A stretch of DNA of 64,000 bases from Marinoscillum sp. 108 (GTDB lineage: Bacteria; Bacteroidota; Bacteroidia; Cytophagales; Cyclobacteriaceae). Below, in pieces: positions 1 through 8,655 of the stretch (the first letter of the stretch is position 1; each line of letters starts with the position of its first letter). A program made the translations under genes and the position numbers. The stretch lies in NCBI RefSeq assembly GCF_902506655.1, contig NZ_LR734808.1, positions 1,178,001 through 1,242,000 on the forward strand. The letters run 5' to 3'. Below the pieces are notes generated by a model, which worked only from the letters and a program-made list of their open reading frames with translations, was not told the DNA's origin and made no database searches.

Positions 1-626
1 AGGACATTCCAGCCCCCCGTATGAAAAGGAGGCATACAATTGATTGTGAGATCGGCCGGAGTGATTTCCAGACTTTGACTCGTGTTGAGGCTATTCCAGA
101 GGAGCATTTTGTGAGAGTAGATGGCTCCTTTCGGGAAACCCGTAGAACCCGAGGTATACAGAATAAACGCCGGGTGATCCTCCTCCAGCTCCACTGCCTC
201 AAATCTTTGGTGCTCAGAATTGTTCAATTGAGGAAACAGATCATCCAGCCACAATATTTCTATGTTGGCCTTTAAGAAAGATACCAGGTCTGCAAACTTT
301 CGCTCCGCAATCAAAAGCCTCGGCTCACTATCCGAAATGAGATAGTCAATTTCACTCCCTGAGAGTCTAAAGTTGACCGGAACCAGTGTTATACCGGTTT
401 TTTGAGTCATGGAAAACAACGCCACGTACTCAATGCTATGCTCAGCCAGCACCATTAAGCGCTCTCCCTTCCCTACTTTCAGGTCATGCACTAAATAATG
501 AGCGAGCGAATTAGCCTGATTATTCAGCTCCTGATAGGTTAGGCTCCTGGCAGGTCGGTATTCTTTCACTGCCACCTTGTTGGGTGTGTATTCTGCCCAT
601 TTCGATGCCCAATCCTTTCTATACAT
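1..626 (-). CDS. AMP-dependent acyl-CoA synthetase/ligase, N-terminal part (cut by window edge)
   Basis: Adenylate-forming enzyme that would activate a carboxylic acid with ATP and join it to CoA. I read 208 residues from an ATG at 626 with no stop before the window edge. The adenylation P-loop YTSGSTGFPKG is at residues 157-167, with the conserved PVNFRLSGSE and PPFHTGG stretches on either side. Its first 8 bases overlap the end of the upstream symporter gene (ATGTATAG carries both the start and the stop), so the two are probably translationally coupled. It is the last visible gene of a minus-strand operon with a FabG-like reductase, a ketosynthase-III-like protein and a symporter. The substrate cannot be told from this fragment; medium- or long-chain acids are likely in this family. 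Confidence 0.9.
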   Translation of the reverse strand, partial: MYRKDWASKWAEYTPNKVAVKEYRPARSLTYQELNNQANSLAHYLVHDLKVGKGERLMVLAEHSIEYVALFSMTQKTGITLVPVNFRLSGSEIDYLISDSEPRLLIAERKFADLVSFLKANIEILWLDDLFPQLNNSEHQRFEAVELEEDHPAFILYTSGSTGFPKGAIYSHKMLLWNSLNTSQSLEITPADLTINCMPPFHTGGWNV

Positions 627-2133
627 GATTTTGAGAAGGTTTTAGATAAAGATGCATAGATAACCCAACAATCATTGAAACGATCAAAGCGGCTGTACTG
701 GCAATTGCAGGGTTGTTAACGGTCTCCTTCATATAAGGTAAAAAGCGACCATAATACACTGTGAAATGAACCAGAAAGGCCACAATAGAGGATGTAAAAA
801 CGGTTTTCAATCTTACGTCTTTGAGAAACATCCCAAACAGAACAGGAACAAATGCCGATGAAAAGTAGGCGTATACGCCATTCTGTGCAAAAATCCCCAC
901 ACTGAGATTGGGTGATTTCAACTGCCGATAAGAGAGCACAAAGCTGATAATGGCCAAAAACACAATCATGAGCTTATTGACCAGAATCTCCTGCTTGTCC
1001 CTTTTGACGGGATCATATATTTTACCAAACAGAGGGTTGAACAAATCCGCTGTAAGTGTGGCACTCAGCGACTGAATGAGCCCCTCCAATGTGGACAGCC
1101 CGGCTGAGATCAGCCCTAGCACTACCAAAATGGTCACGTAGACAGAAAACTCACTAACCACATAAGCGGAAACAATACCATCCATGGGGATGGGCATGCC
1201 ATTGACCGTGAGATCTGGAAAATGAAGTCTGGCGAAAAGGCCAACAAACACCACCTGAAAAAAGACCAACAACACCAATATACCGACAATCAGGTACCTA
1301 TTGACATCCTTTTCATCCTTTAGCAAAAGCGACTTGGTGATAATATGAGGCTGACATACAATGGCAACACCGATGACGGCCTGGCAAAATATGATTTCGA
1401 AAAAGTCTCTGAAAAGAAAACTGTCAGGATTCGTCAGGCTGGCATAGTGAGGCCCTATGGACTCCAGCTTTTTCACAAAACCCCCAATCCCATCCTGAAA
1501 ATATTCCATCCCTGAAAAGAGCAATATCACGGCCACTACCAACATCAGAGTGGCCTGAATGGCATTGGTATACACCATGGAGTTGGCTCCCCCAAACATC
1601 ATATAACCAAACACGAACACTATCACCGATAGCAGTACTATCACCGGTTCGACATTGAGGGTGCTGGCGAGTACCTGAGTTAACCCTACACAGATAAGCA
1701 CAATGAAAGTGACCAGAAGCAGCGAGATGAAGGCAAAGAAAATGGCGTAGTTCTGGCTTTGATACATTTTGCCTATCCACTGTGCCATGGTAAGTGCTTT
1801 CACGTAGCTCCCGGACTTTCTGAATTTCTTGGTTAGTAAAATCAGTGAACAAAAGATAGCCAGAGGCATCACCACGCCGAAGGACAAGACGCCACTTAAT
1901 CCATACAGTGCTATAAATCCGGGATTGATAATGAAAGTGGCAGCGCTGGTCATAGAGGCAGCCAGGGCCAATCCCACAGCCAGGGGTGAAAAACTGATGC
2001 TGCCGATCGCATAATCACTCATGCTCTTGACCTTCAAAGCTCCCCTGATCACAAAAAAGAGGATGACGAGCATGTAAAGAATCACTACGATCCAGGTTGC
2101 AAAGATCTGTTCTGAAGAAGCCAGGTTATTCAT
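619..2133 (-). CDS. Sodium:solute symporter (SSS family)
   Basis: Integral inner-membrane transporter of 504 residues. It is rich in long hydrophobic segments (roughly 13) and has the SSS-family signatures, including the glycine-rich MMFGGANSMVYTNAIQATLM stretch near residue 180. Family members couple Na+ entry to uptake of organic acids, sugars, amino acids or vitamins. It sits 27 bp after the ketosynthase-III-like gene and overlaps the acyl-CoA ligase by 8 bp. A carboxylate that the ligase then activates is a reasonable guess for the substrate, but this is inferred from context only. The start ATG at 2133 is the only good one before the first membrane segment. Confidence 0.88.
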   Translation of the reverse strand: MNNLASSEQIFATWIVVILYMLVILFFVIRGALKVKSMSDYAIGSISFSPLAVGLALAASMTSAATFIINPGFIALYGLSGVLSFGVVMPLAIFCSLILLTKKFRKSGSYVKALTMAQWIGKMYQSQNYAIFFAFISLLLVTFIVLICVGLTQVLASTLNVEPVIVLLSVIVFVFGYMMFGGANSMVYTNAIQATLMLVVAVILLFSGMEYFQDGIGGFVKKLESIGPHYASLTNPDSFLFRDFFEIIFCQAVIGVAIVCQPHIITKSLLLKDEKDVNRYLIVGILVLLVFFQVVFVGLFARLHFPDLTVNGMPIPMDGIVSAYVVSEFSVYVTILVVLGLISAGLSTLEGLIQSLSATLTADLFNPLFGKIYDPVKRDKQEILVNKLMIVFLAIISFVLSYRQLKSPNLSVGIFAQNGVYAYFSSAFVPVLFGMFLKDVRLKTVFTSSIVAFLVHFTVYYGRFLPYMKETVNNPAIASTAALIVSMIVGLSMHLYLKPSQNHV

Positions 2134-2160
2134 TGATCAATTTTTGGGTTGAGGTACAAG

Positions 2161-3150
2161 TTAGTAACGAATGGCTGCCGCTGCGAATGCCAATCCACCT
2201 CCTGAGCCTATAAAAAGCAAAAGATCACCTTTTTTTAGTTTTCCTTGCAAATGAGCATCATGCAGGGCCATGGGTATACACGCGGATCCGGTGTAGCCAA
2301 ATTTGTCCATGACCATGTGGGCCTTATCCCTACTTACCCCCAGATTATCCATGGTCTCATTGATCGAGTTGAAATTGAGCTGGGTGATGAAGTAGTGATC
2401 CACCTCATTGGGAACCACCCCTATCCGTTCACAGATATCCCGGGCCATCTCTGTCCACATCTTAGGATTCAACTCCTTCGGAAATTTATGAACAAACTTG
2501 AGCTGATGGTCATGATTCTTCAGAACCGTTTCGGTGACGGGCTGGTGAGTAGCTCCGGCATATATTCCCATCCAGCCATTGTATTGACCTTCCGTTTTAA
2601 GGTCGCTGGCCAGAAAGCCCTTGCCCGCCTCAGTGGTGGCTGACATGACCACCGCTCCTGCTCCATCCGCGAAAAGCGTTACCGTTTTTTTATCATGCTT
2701 ATTGAGGTACTTGCTCATGGCATATCCGCCTATGACCAGGATGTGCTGGTAGCGCTCATCCGCTGCAATGTATTTCGCAGCTACGTCCATGGCAGTCACA
2801 AACCCCGCACATGCGGTATTCAGATCGAAAGTCCCGGCATTCTTCAATCCCAGCCTATCCTGAATAACAGAAGCCGTAGATGGAGAAACATACTCGGGAG
2901 TGTCTGTAGATAATATCACCAGATCGATGTCCTCCGGCACCAATCCTGCCTCGCTGATGGCCTGGCGAGCCGCCTCTTCACAGAGGTCAGCCACTGACTC
3001 ATCATCTTTGCACCACCTTCTGGTGGTAATGTTGACATTTTGTCTCAGCCATGTGTCCACGTCCTCGCCAAGTAGGGTGTTAAAATAGCTGTTGGGGATC
3101 TCCTGTTCTGGGGCATAGGAGCCTATTCCGGTTATTGTTGCTTTTCTCAT
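2161..3150 (-). CDS. 3-oxoacyl-ACP synthase III (FabH)-like protein with altered catalytic triad
   Basis: Thiolase-fold protein of 329 residues, full length for the FabH/KAS III family. The nucleophile is present: Cys114 in NTACAGF. The usual His of the VPHQAN motif aligns with Thr256 (FITQLN), and the usual Asn of GNTSA aligns with Tyr286 (FGYTGSA). The C-terminal glycine-rich GSGGGLAF loop is intact. A decarboxylating condensation normally needs the His and Asn, so this protein may act as an acyltransferase or catalyse a non-decarboxylating reaction; that is inference. It lies 10 bp after the FabG-like gene and 27 bp before the symporter, in one operon. Housekeeping FabH is a less likely role. 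Confidence 0.85.
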   Translation of the reverse strand: MRKATITGIGSYAPEQEIPNSYFNTLLGEDVDTWLRQNVNITTRRWCKDDESVADLCEEAARQAISEAGLVPEDIDLVILSTDTPEYVSPSTASVIQDRLGLKNAGTFDLNTACAGFVTAMDVAAKYIAADERYQHILVIGGYAMSKYLNKHDKKTVTLFADGAGAVVMSATTEAGKGFLASDLKTEGQYNGWMGIYAGATHQPVTETVLKNHDHQLKFVHKFPKELNPKMWTEMARDICERIGVVPNEVDHYFITQLNFNSINETMDNLGVSRDKAHMVMDKFGYTGSACIPMALHDAHLQGKLKKGDLLLFIGSGGGLAFAAAAIRY

Positions 3151-3160
3151 GAATCTGGTC

Positions 3161-3904
3161 TTAAATCGTTACTGCTCCATCTACACTGATTACCGCTCCG
3201 CTTATGAATGAAGCATCTTCTGAGGCTAGAAAGGCATATGCATTAGCTATGTCTTCTGGGGTACCTAACCTTCCGAGGGGTGTTTTACTTGTCATCATTT
3301 CTATCACTTTTTCTGGCATTGCTTTCACCATATCTGTGGCAATAAAACCTGGGGCAACCGCATTGACGGTAATGGAGTATTTACCTAGCTCTTTGGCGAG
3401 TGTCTTGGTCATACCTATTACTCCGGACTTGGTGGCAGCGTAATTAGTCTGGCCAAAATTCCCGTACAAACCAACCACCGAGGAGGTATTAATGATTCGC
3501 CCATAAGCCTTTTCAATCATAAAAGGGCTCACCGCCTTCACGCAATTAAATACACCGGAGAGGTTAATGTTCAGTACCTGGCTCCATTGCTCAAAGGTCA
3601 TTTTACGAATGGTCGCGTCCCGTGTGATCCCAGCATTGTTGATGAGGATATCAATCCGCCCGAACTGCGCAATGGCCTCTTGTGCTGCAGCTTCTGTTTC
3701 CTCCGGATCAGCTGTATTGACCTTTCGGAAACTCACCTGATGACCATCCTTGCTCAACGTCACTGCCAACTCCTTTCCGGCAGCCTCGTTCACATCCCAA
3801 ATCACCACTATGGCTCCTTCCTGCACGTATTTCTCCACTGCTGCCCGGCCAATACCCGCGGCGCCTCCTGTTATAATGGCTACTCTATTCTTTAATTTGC
3901 TCAT
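3161..3904 (-). CDS. fabG: 3-oxoacyl-ACP reductase (FabG-like short-chain dehydrogenase)
   Basis: NAD(P)H-dependent reductase of 247 residues, the usual FabG size. It shows the Rossmann glycine motif TGGAAGIG (12-19), NNAG (89-92), and the catalytic Ser142, Tyr155 and Lys159 (YAATK), plus the PG motif after the active site. I start at the ATG at 3904, preceded on its strand by AAGAGA; the 20-residue upstream extension has no family similarity. It is the first gene of an operon with the ketosynthase-III-like protein, symporter and acyl-CoA ligase. Its substrate is probably a beta-ketoacyl thioester made in that pathway. It could instead be an acetoacetyl-CoA reductase, a close SDR relative. 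Confidence 0.9.
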   Translation of the reverse strand: MSKLKNRVAIITGGAAGIGRAAVEKYVQEGAIVVIWDVNEAAGKELAVTLSKDGHQVSFRKVNTADPEETEAAAQEAIAQFGRIDILINNAGITRDATIRKMTFEQWSQVLNINLSGVFNCVKAVSPFMIEKAYGRIINTSSVVGLYGNFGQTNYAATKSGVIGMTKTLAKELGKYSITVNAVAPGFIATDMVKAMPEKVIEMMTSKTPLGRLGTPEDIANAYAFLASEDASFISGAVISVDGAVTI

Positions 3905-4362
3905 GTATATCTCTTGGTTATTTAATGAATGGCTTATGATCAACTCATCACTTAGCCATTCCATTTAGAAATTTTTAAAATTGATTGGCTAAAAATACCA
4001 TTTTGAAAATCTGCACCAGAATGGAGTTTCATTAAACATCTCTGGACTTTTGAAGATATTCACTTACATGAAACACCTATCTAACTGTTAATAAGATACT
4101 TAATAGCCAATAAAGTAGCCGCGACTTTTAAAACAGTGATTCAAGGCGACTGAATGCTCATTTGCACATTTTCAAAAGACCAGGATAAAAGTCCAGACCT
4201 CAAAGAAATCAGCAAAACCGTCCATAGAGTACCTATAAGCACAAAAATGAGCTATCCACAGGCCAGATTTGTCCAGTTCAATACCAATAGTCATACCATC
4301 CAAATTCCAACCAGAGGTACTTTTATCCTTACTTCTCCGTCAATTTTACCTAAAAAACGATC
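3905..4362. other. Intergenic region between divergent fabG-like operon and rraA
   Basis: An AT-rich 458-bp spacer between genes that point away from each other, so it should hold both promoters. I find no convincing gene, terminator or strong inverted repeat. A 70-codon frame at 4154-4366 has no recognisable features and runs 4 bp into rraA; I do not count it as a gene. Confidence 0.5.
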
Positions 4363-4842
4363 ATGACTTTTACCACCTCAGACCTTTGGGATGTTCATGG
4401 CGATGCGCTGGCATGTGCCGAGCCGGTTTTTAAGAGCTATGGTATGGTCCAGTCCTTCCATGGGCAAATAGTGACTCTGAAGCTGTTTGAAGACAACAGC
4501 CTCGTCAGAGAATTATTGAAAACCAATGGCCAGGGAAAGGTTCTCTGCGTTGATGGTGGTGGCTCCACAAGGTGCGCTTTGGTTGGAGATTTGCTTGCTC
4601 AGCTCGCTTTAGACAACCAATGGTCGGGGTTAATCATTTACGGGAGCATCAGGGATAGTGCTCAAATTGGGCGAATGCCGATTGGAATCAAAGCACTTAA
4701 CACCTGCCCCGTGAAAAGCATCAAAAGAAACGAAGGACAGATTAACATCCCCTTAAACTTTGCTGGAGTGAATTTCACTCCCGGACAGTATGTGTACAGC
4801 GATGCGGATGGAATTATCGTAAGTGAGCAGCCATTATTGTGA
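4363..4842 (+). CDS. rraA: RraA family protein (RNase E activity regulator / class II aldolase-like fold)
   Basis: Protein of 159 residues, matching RraA (about 160). It carries the family core DGGGSTRCALVGD (64-76), YGSIRD (93-98) and the IGIKALNTCPVKSIKRNEG segment. In Escherichia coli RraA binds RNase E and slows mRNA decay; related proteins are HMG/CHA aldolases or dimethylmenaquinone-associated proteins, so the true role here is uncertain. It stands alone between a divergent operon and an esterase gene. No strong ribosome-binding site precedes the ATG. Confidence 0.85.
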   Translation: MTFTTSDLWDVHGDALACAEPVFKSYGMVQSFHGQIVTLKLFEDNSLVRELLKTNGQGKVLCVDGGGSTRCALVGDLLAQLALDNQWSGLIIYGSIRDSAQIGRMPIGIKALNTCPVKSIKRNEGQINIPLNFAGVNFTPGQYVYSDADGIIVSEQPLL

Positions 4843-5093
4843 TGCAAATTATGATTTATACAAAAAACACTCAATTCAGTCGATAAAATTTCAAAACCAC
4901 CTTTCCTTCCTCTACATAGTCGACATGTCATTTTTTGAGTAACAATTTGCAATCACTCAAAATACATCGGCATTTGATTGGAAAATGAGGCGCGGCTTTC
5001 CGAAAAGTCAACCTTGTCTTTTTTCATCAAATCATAATTTTCATGGGTATAAATTGAAAACTTGGTAAAATCATTAACCAAAAAACCAACCCA

Positions 5094-7316
5094 ATGAAAA
5101 AATTATTCCTTTCCATCATGATGGGCGTATACTTCCTGTCTGCCCAGTCACAGCTCTCACTTGTCTCCAACTTTGGATCAAATCCGGGAAACCTGAGCAT
5201 GTACAGGTATACACCAGCGAATATACCAGCAAATGCTCCATTGGTGCTGGTGCTACACGGATGTACACAATCAGCGAGTACGTACGCTTCCGAAAGCGAT
5301 TGGAACAGTCTGGCCGATACTTACAAGTTTCACCTGATCTATGCCGAACAAAAAAGCAGCAATAACTCCTCCAAATGTTTCAACTGGTTTGAAACTGGTG
5401 ATATCAACCGGGGATCTGGTGAGGCAGCCTCCCTCAAAAACATGACTGATTACATGAAAAACAACTACTCTATTGATAACAGTCGGGTGTTTGTTACAGG
5501 GTTTTCGGCGGGTGGTGCCATGACCACCGTGATGCTGGCGGCATATCCTGACGTATTTAGCGCGGGAGCCGTGATGTCTGGCCTGCCTTACAAAGTAGCC
5601 ACCAGCAGTAATTCAGCTTTTCAGGCGATGTACGGCAATGTCAACCAAACGCCCACTCAGCTTGGAAACAGCGTACGAAATGCCTCCAGCCACACCGGAC
5701 CCTGGCCTACGGTTGGCGTTTTTCATGGTACTTCTGACTACACCGTGTATTACATGAATCAAAATGAAATCATGGAGCAATGGACCAACGTACACGGCAC
5801 AGATCAAACAGCCGATGCGGAAAATGGTGCCTTTCAGGGCAATAGTGTAGTGAGCAGAAAAGAATACAGGGATGGCTCAGGCAACCCTGTAGTAGTCACC
5901 TATAGTCTCAGCGGCATGGGACATGCCATTGCCATCGATCCGGGCAGCGGAGCAACCCAGGGTGGCAATACAGGCTCGTATGCTTCTGACGTCAACTTCT
6001 TCTCTTCTTACTGGTCTGCTGAGTTCTTTGGCATTACAGGAGCTCCACCGATCTCACTCTCTCCTCCCACCAACGTATCAGCCACTGCCGTTTCATCTTC
6101 TCAGATTAATCTCTCCTGGACGGACAATGAATCGACGGAAAGTGCATACCTGGTTAAACGCTCCACTTCTTCTGGTGGCACTTACAGCACCATTGCCACA
6201 CTGGCTCCCAATACCACCTCATACTCCAATACTGCCCTGGCTGCCTCCACTACCTATTATTACAAGATTGTGGTGCAGGATGCCAACAGCAATACAGCCA
6301 GCAGTGGAATCGTAAGTGCTACTACTTCATCAGGGGGCTCCTCAAACCCTCCGGCACCATCAGGGCTTGCAACTACGAGCATTACCACTTCGAGCATTGG
6401 TCTTTCCTGGCAGGATAACTCGTCAGACGAAAATAACTTTGTAGTGGAACGCTCCACTAACGGATCATCCTATTCGGTAATCGCCACACTCAGCGCTAAT
6501 AGCACCAGCTACTCAAATACAGGGTTAACCCCATCAAGCACCTATTACTACAGAGTAAAGGCACAAAACTCCTATGGCTCCTCAGGCTATACCTCAGCTG
6601 TGAGTGCTACCACAAGCGGAACAGCTACCGTGGTGACTATAGAACAACTTACAGGAACGGGTATATTCACCTATGGAAATGCGCACCATATGGGGCAGTC
6701 CTTCACGGCCATAGCCAACGGCCAGATCATCGAAATTGAAGCAAACCTCGTCTACGCCATTAGTGGATCCACCCTGAAGATTTTTAGTGGTAACACCACC
6801 ACCGACACCCCAATCTATCAACAATCCGGCGTGAGTAAAGGAAGTGGATGGCAAACCATCACATTGAGTCAACCAGTATCGGTATCCAACAACTCGGTTT
6901 ATACCTTTCAATTGACCAATGCTTCTATCAAATATGCATATTCCAATGTATACAGTGGCGGAAACCTCTGGTACGACGATATCTCGTATTCACCTTTTGA
7001 CGTTGGATTTATTGTCTCCATCAGCACAGGGTCTTCCTCCCGACTGGCTGCTGAAGGCATTACACCCGAATCAAATCAAGTAGGCTTCAGGGTGTTTCCC
7101 AACCCTGCTTCCGAACTCCTCCACGTAACCTCAGATCTGGATGATCTGCCTGGAGTCATTGAAATCTACTCCCTTTCCGGCAAGGTCGTTTATCAAAAAG
7201 CCATGGCAGGCAAAATTGATGAACGAATCCACCTAAGTGAATGGACACCCGGAATCTATACTGTGGTATTACAAACTGGTCATCAGCGCCTCACTCATAA
7301 ATTAATCATACACTAG
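5094..7316 (+). CDS. Secreted PHB-depolymerase-type esterase with two FN3 domains and T9SS type A signal
   Basis: Extracellular alpha/beta-hydrolase of 740 residues. Order: signal peptide (1-19), esterase domain (about 25-315), two fibronectin type III domains (about 322-412 and 418-508), a beta-rich module (about 512-645) and a T9SS type A sorting domain (about 665-740, FRVFPNPASELLHV and EWTPGIYTVVL). In the esterase domain the oxyanion motif is HGCTQ (55-59), the nucleophile is Ser138 in GFSAGG, with probable Asp215 (HGTSDYTV) and His277 (GMGHA). The family includes poly(3-hydroxybutyrate) depolymerases and feruloyl or acetylxylan esterases; the sequence does not decide between them. It ends at a strong hairpin and converges on a thiolase gene. 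Confidence 0.88.
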   Translation: MKKLFLSIMMGVYFLSAQSQLSLVSNFGSNPGNLSMYRYTPANIPANAPLVLVLHGCTQSASTYASESDWNSLADTYKFHLIYAEQKSSNNSSKCFNWFETGDINRGSGEAASLKNMTDYMKNNYSIDNSRVFVTGFSAGGAMTTVMLAAYPDVFSAGAVMSGLPYKVATSSNSAFQAMYGNVNQTPTQLGNSVRNASSHTGPWPTVGVFHGTSDYTVYYMNQNEIMEQWTNVHGTDQTADAENGAFQGNSVVSRKEYRDGSGNPVVVTYSLSGMGHAIAIDPGSGATQGGNTGSYASDVNFFSSYWSAEFFGITGAPPISLSPPTNVSATAVSSSQINLSWTDNESTESAYLVKRSTSSGGTYSTIATLAPNTTSYSNTALAASTTYYYKIVVQDANSNTASSGIVSATTSSGGSSNPPAPSGLATTSITTSSIGLSWQDNSSDENNFVVERSTNGSSYSVIATLSANSTSYSNTGLTPSSTYYYRVKAQNSYGSSGYTSAVSATTSGTATVVTIEQLTGTGIFTYGNAHHMGQSFTAIANGQIIEIEANLVYAISGSTLKIFSGNTTTDTPIYQQSGVSKGSGWQTITLSQPVSVSNNSVYTFQLTNASIKYAYSNVYSGGNLWYDDISYSPFDVGFIVSISTGSSSRLAAEGITPESNQVGFRVFPNPASELLHVTSDLDDLPGVIEIYSLSGKVVYQKAMAGKIDERIHLSEWTPGIYTVVLQTGHQRLTHKLIIH

Positions 7317-7327
7317 TGACCATTTTT

Positions 7328-7364
7328 CCGGGGACAGCAGCAGAGCTGCTGTCCCCGGTATTTT
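7328..7364 (+). terminator. Rho-independent terminator after the esterase gene
   Basis: Perfect 13-bp inverted repeat CCGGGGACAGCAG (7328-7340) and CTGCTGTCCCCGG (7346-7358), loop CAGAG, followed by TATTTT. It lies between convergent genes. The T-rich tail favours the plus strand, but the stem probably stops minus-strand transcription of the thiolase gene too. Confidence 0.8.
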
Positions 7365-7365
7365 A

Positions 7366-8550
7366 TCAGGATATGACCTTCTCAATCACTATGGCTGAAG
7401 CTCCTCCACCGCCATTGCAGATGCCAGCCACGCCTATGTGGCCATTCTTATCACTCAGCACAGAGCTAAGAGTGGTGAGGATTCTACTTCCCGAACATCC
7501 CAGCGGATGCCCTAAGGCCACCGCACCACCAAAGACATTCACTTTGTCTTCATCCAGGCCGAGTAGTTCCATATTGGCCAGTGCCACAGCTGCAAATGCC
7601 TCATTGATTTCATAATAATCAACATAGCTCTTCTCAATCCCGGCCATTTTCAAAGCTTTGGGAATAGCCAATGAAGGTGAGGTGGTAAACCAAAGAGGCT
7701 CCTGAGCAGCATCAGCATATCCAAGAATTTTAGCTTCGGGTTTCAATCCATACTCCTTCATTTTTCGCTTGCTGATCAAAATGACAGCAGATGCACCATC
7801 ATTAATGTTAGAGGCGTTGGCCGCCGTGACTGTACCTTCTTTTGAAAAGACAGGATTCAGCGCAGGAATCTTGTCAAAATTCACATTGCTGAATTCTTCG
7901 TCCTCTGTAATCACCAGAGGATTACCCTTTCTTTGTGGAATCTCCACCGGAACAATTTCATTCTTGAATTTTCCCTCAAGGGTGGCAGATTCTACCCTCT
8001 TATAAGACCGTACGGTGTATTCATCCTGAGCTTCCCTACTGATCTTCATCTCTCTGGCGGTATGATCTGCACAGTTACCCATCGCGAAATTGTTGTACGC
8101 TTCCCAAAGGCCATCATGCTGCAATCCATCGACCAGAGTACCATGACCATATTTGTAACCAAACCTGGCCCTGGGGACATAATATGGGACATTAGACATA
8201 CTCTCCATACCGCCGGCCACTACCACATCTGCCTGCCCCAAAGCAATGGACTGAGCTCCAAGCATTATGGCTTTCAGACCGGAGGAACAAACCTTATTGA
8301 CAGTGGTACATGGTACATTCACATCTAATCCGGCTTTCAGCGCGGCCTGCCTCGCAGGGGCCTGACCAAGGTTCGACGAAATCACGTTTCCCATGAACAC
8401 TTCCTGAATCTCGGAGGACTCCAGGCCAGACTTTTTCAGTGCATCTTTAATGGCTAAGGCCCCCAACTCCACGGCTGAAAGACTCGATAAAACACCTCCA
8501 AAACTGCCAATAGGAGTTCTGGAAAGGGATAAAATATATACTTCTTGCAT
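7366..8550 (-). CDS. Acetyl-CoA C-acetyltransferase (thiolase)
   Basis: Thiolase of 394 residues that joins two acetyl-CoA to acetoacetyl-CoA or cleaves 3-ketoacyl-CoA. The catalytic set is complete: Cys88 (VCSSG), His348 (GHPLGCSG) and Cys378 (CNGGGG), with NEAFA upstream. The numbering matches the Zoogloea biosynthetic thiolase almost exactly, which favours an acetoacetyl-CoA thiolase (AtoB/PhaA type) over a long-chain FadA. It is monocistronic as far as can be seen, with the EF-hand gene upstream on the same strand about 105 bp away. Confidence 0.92.
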   Translation of the reverse strand: MQEVYILSLSRTPIGSFGGVLSSLSAVELGALAIKDALKKSGLESSEIQEVFMGNVISSNLGQAPARQAALKAGLDVNVPCTTVNKVCSSGLKAIMLGAQSIALGQADVVVAGGMESMSNVPYYVPRARFGYKYGHGTLVDGLQHDGLWEAYNNFAMGNCADHTAREMKISREAQDEYTVRSYKRVESATLEGKFKNEIVPVEIPQRKGNPLVITEDEEFSNVNFDKIPALNPVFSKEGTVTAANASNINDGASAVILISKRKMKEYGLKPEAKILGYADAAQEPLWFTTSPSLAIPKALKMAGIEKSYVDYYEINEAFAAVALANMELLGLDEDKVNVFGGAVALGHPLGCSGSRILTTLSSVLSDKNGHIGVAGICNGGGGASAIVIEKVIS

Positions 8551-8655
8551 TTTGGATTATGGTTATTTCTGTAGAAAGGTAAATAACCATCGAAGCGAAT
8601 TCTTCGGGAAGCGAATTTTTAGGGGGTGGACTATTTAAAAGATCACAACACTATT

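Noticed and set aside
4154-4366. 70-codon open frame upstream of rraA
   Set aside because: No signal peptide, domain or codon pattern supports it, and it overlaps the rraA start; it is probably chance.
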